A stretch of DNA of 64,000 nucleotides from Gymnogyps californianus (taxonomy: Eukaryota; Chordata; Aves; Accipitriformes; Cathartidae). This document shows, in pieces, positions 62,469 to 64,000 of this stretch. Where the stretch lies: assembly GCF_018139145.2 (NCBI RefSeq), contig NC_059480.1:18848428-18912427 (forward strand), given 5' to 3'. The position numbers were made by a program, and so were the translations under genes. The notes beneath the pieces were generated by a model. That model was not told the DNA's origin and did not search any database. It was given only the letters and a program-made list of their open reading frames with translations. How positions within the stretch are numbered: position 1 is the first letter of the stretch; each line of letters begins with the position of its first letter.

Positions 62469-64000
62469 GTGAGTATCCACTCCCAACTCTGAGGACCTGT
62501 TTTTGCTAGATTCATGGTGAAATGCATCCTGTTTGCATCATCAGCTTGTCTGCTTTAGAGGAGAGAATTTTGGAGTCTCGGTGGAGAGGGTGTATAGAAA
62601 ATCCATCTATAACAATTGCTTTTTTAAAAAAAAAAAAAAAGTTCTATGTCTGCCTGTGCCTCTGAGGGAGCACAGCTGAGGGTGAGTATTAATTACCAGC
62701 ACGCAGCTTGAAGGGAGCTATTATTTTGCAGCTTCTAACCTAGATGCCCTTGTGTGACGCTGGAAGAGGCGAGGTCAGAGGCTTGCTTTAGGAAGAGCTT
62801 TACTTCATTTGTCTCTCCATGGTCCCTGGGATCTAACTGCCAAATGGTTTATCCTACTCCAGAGTGCAAAACAAGCAAAGCTGGGAATAAGGGTGGGATT
62901 TCTTATTCGGGCTGAGCTAGTTATGAAACTGGGAATAAAGGGGAGCTGACATGTGGCTTATTACCTACCTCCCCGCTTCTGAGAGTTTTCAGTATATTCC
63001 TCCTCACGTTCCTTCACAAATATTTTGTCCCTGCATTCTTTCTGCCCTATCACACTGAGAGCATTTGACTTGGATCGCAAGTCTTTCCTTTAGCAGTGTC
63101 TCAGGAAGCCCCTGTCTCTTTTGGAAGAGCTCTCCTAGAGCCTGCTTAACTCTTGGTTCCTGAAGAAAGAGTAATCCTAACTTCTGCTACCAGTGCTTCT
63201 GGCTAATGGCAAAGCACTTAGGACTGGAGCCAAAAGCCTTCAGTTTGGTGAGCCAAAATGTCCTTGAATTACAGCAATTGTTTGGCATGTGTCCATTGTT
63301 CTAGGGGCCTGGGTTTCCCTGGAGGCTGGGGATTGAAGTGACACTTTATATTTGGAGTTGGCAGCCAGCTTTGTCAGGGCTCTGTCGCAAGGAGACCGAC
63401 TGCAAAGTGCCTGCTCTGCCTGAGCACAAAGGCACCCTGAGAAAGCATGATTGCATCTTACCCTCTCTGCGCTGGGCAGGAGTTTGAGCTGATAAATGAC
63501 CAATTGCTTTGACACCTGCCATAAGGCACTTTCAAGAGAGAACTGGCAGGAGGAGGGAGCCTGGGGCAGAGCTGGATAGATTCATGCTCTTCTCTGCACG
63601 TCACCATTGTGCGTATGTGGGCCTGCGTAAGAGTTGCTTGTTAGATCTGCTTTGGGGATGGGTTTGGGGATGCTTTAAAAAGAGAACTTAAGTAACGTCT
63701 TGAACTGACATCCTCTGTGGCCCTTTGCCCACAGCTCTCAATCATACCCTGCATGCACAGAGCTGAAGCTGATGGGGCTTGAACTTTGACTCATTATGTG
63801 TCGTAGCATCTAACTGTCAGGAACATAAGGATTGGTAGGAGAAGCACAGTTATTTTTAACAATAAAAGCAAAATGAAGCAGACTGACTGCTTTCTGTTGA
63901 AGATGGAGCTGGGAGATAAAGATTATGTGCAAACTTTGTGCTTGGACATGAGCTAGCCCCAAAAGAGTTTATAGAGAGCCCTGTTGCTCTTTTCTAATCG
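62469..64000 (+). other. EIF2B5: EIF2B5 intron 14, incomplete at right edge
   Basis: Begins gtgagt. It contains an A15 run (62626-62640) after six T. No segment encodes the expected final W2 helices with the aromatic/acidic box, so the intron runs off the window. Confidence 0.7.

Overview
This is vertebrate nuclear DNA, most likely from a bird. It holds two conserved multi-exon genes with GT-AG introns, two CpG-island promoters with very long poly-G/poly-C runs, and sparse decayed repeats that look like CR1 LINE tails. I saw no bacterial genes, operon, CRISPR array or phage. The species cannot be fixed from the sequence. A bird is inferred from compact introns, CR1-like relics, G/C homopolymers at promoters and the ABCC5/EIF2B5 pairing.

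Left part (1 to about 29,100, minus strand): the 5' portion of ABCC5 (MRP5, an ATP-binding-cassette organic-anion and nucleotide-analogue exporter). One probable non-coding first exon and ten coding exons can be placed with exact, phase-consistent splice sites. They encode about 586 residues: the cytosolic N-terminus, the first membrane domain and the linker into nucleotide-binding domain 1. The Walker A motif, NBD1, the second membrane domain and NBD2 lie beyond the left edge. Intron 2 is 15 kb and contains a strikingly CpG-poor block.

Middle (about 28.4 to 47.2 kb): a CpG island around the ABCC5 promoter with a G26 run, a C22 run, ten perfect CGGCA pentamers, a GGGGCGCGCGCCCC palindrome and two opposed ZNF143/THAP11-like motifs. 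About 17 kb of spacer follows in which I recognise no gene. In mammals the HTR3C/D/E receptor genes occupy this interval. I saw no sign of them here.

Right part (47.2 to 64 kb, plus strand): EIF2B5, the catalytic epsilon subunit of translation initiation factor eIF2B. Fourteen coding exons give about 650 residues with correct phase throughout: the nucleotidyltransferase-like domain, the left-handed beta-helix, the acidic linker and the start of the C-terminal W2/HEAT catalytic domain. The last coding exon(s) lie beyond the right edge.

The two genes are transcribed divergently from promoters about 18 kb apart. They have unrelated jobs (membrane export; translation initiation and stress control), so their adjacency is conserved synteny, not a functional unit. 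I found no undescribed biological system. The findings are regulatory, splicing and compositional oddities.
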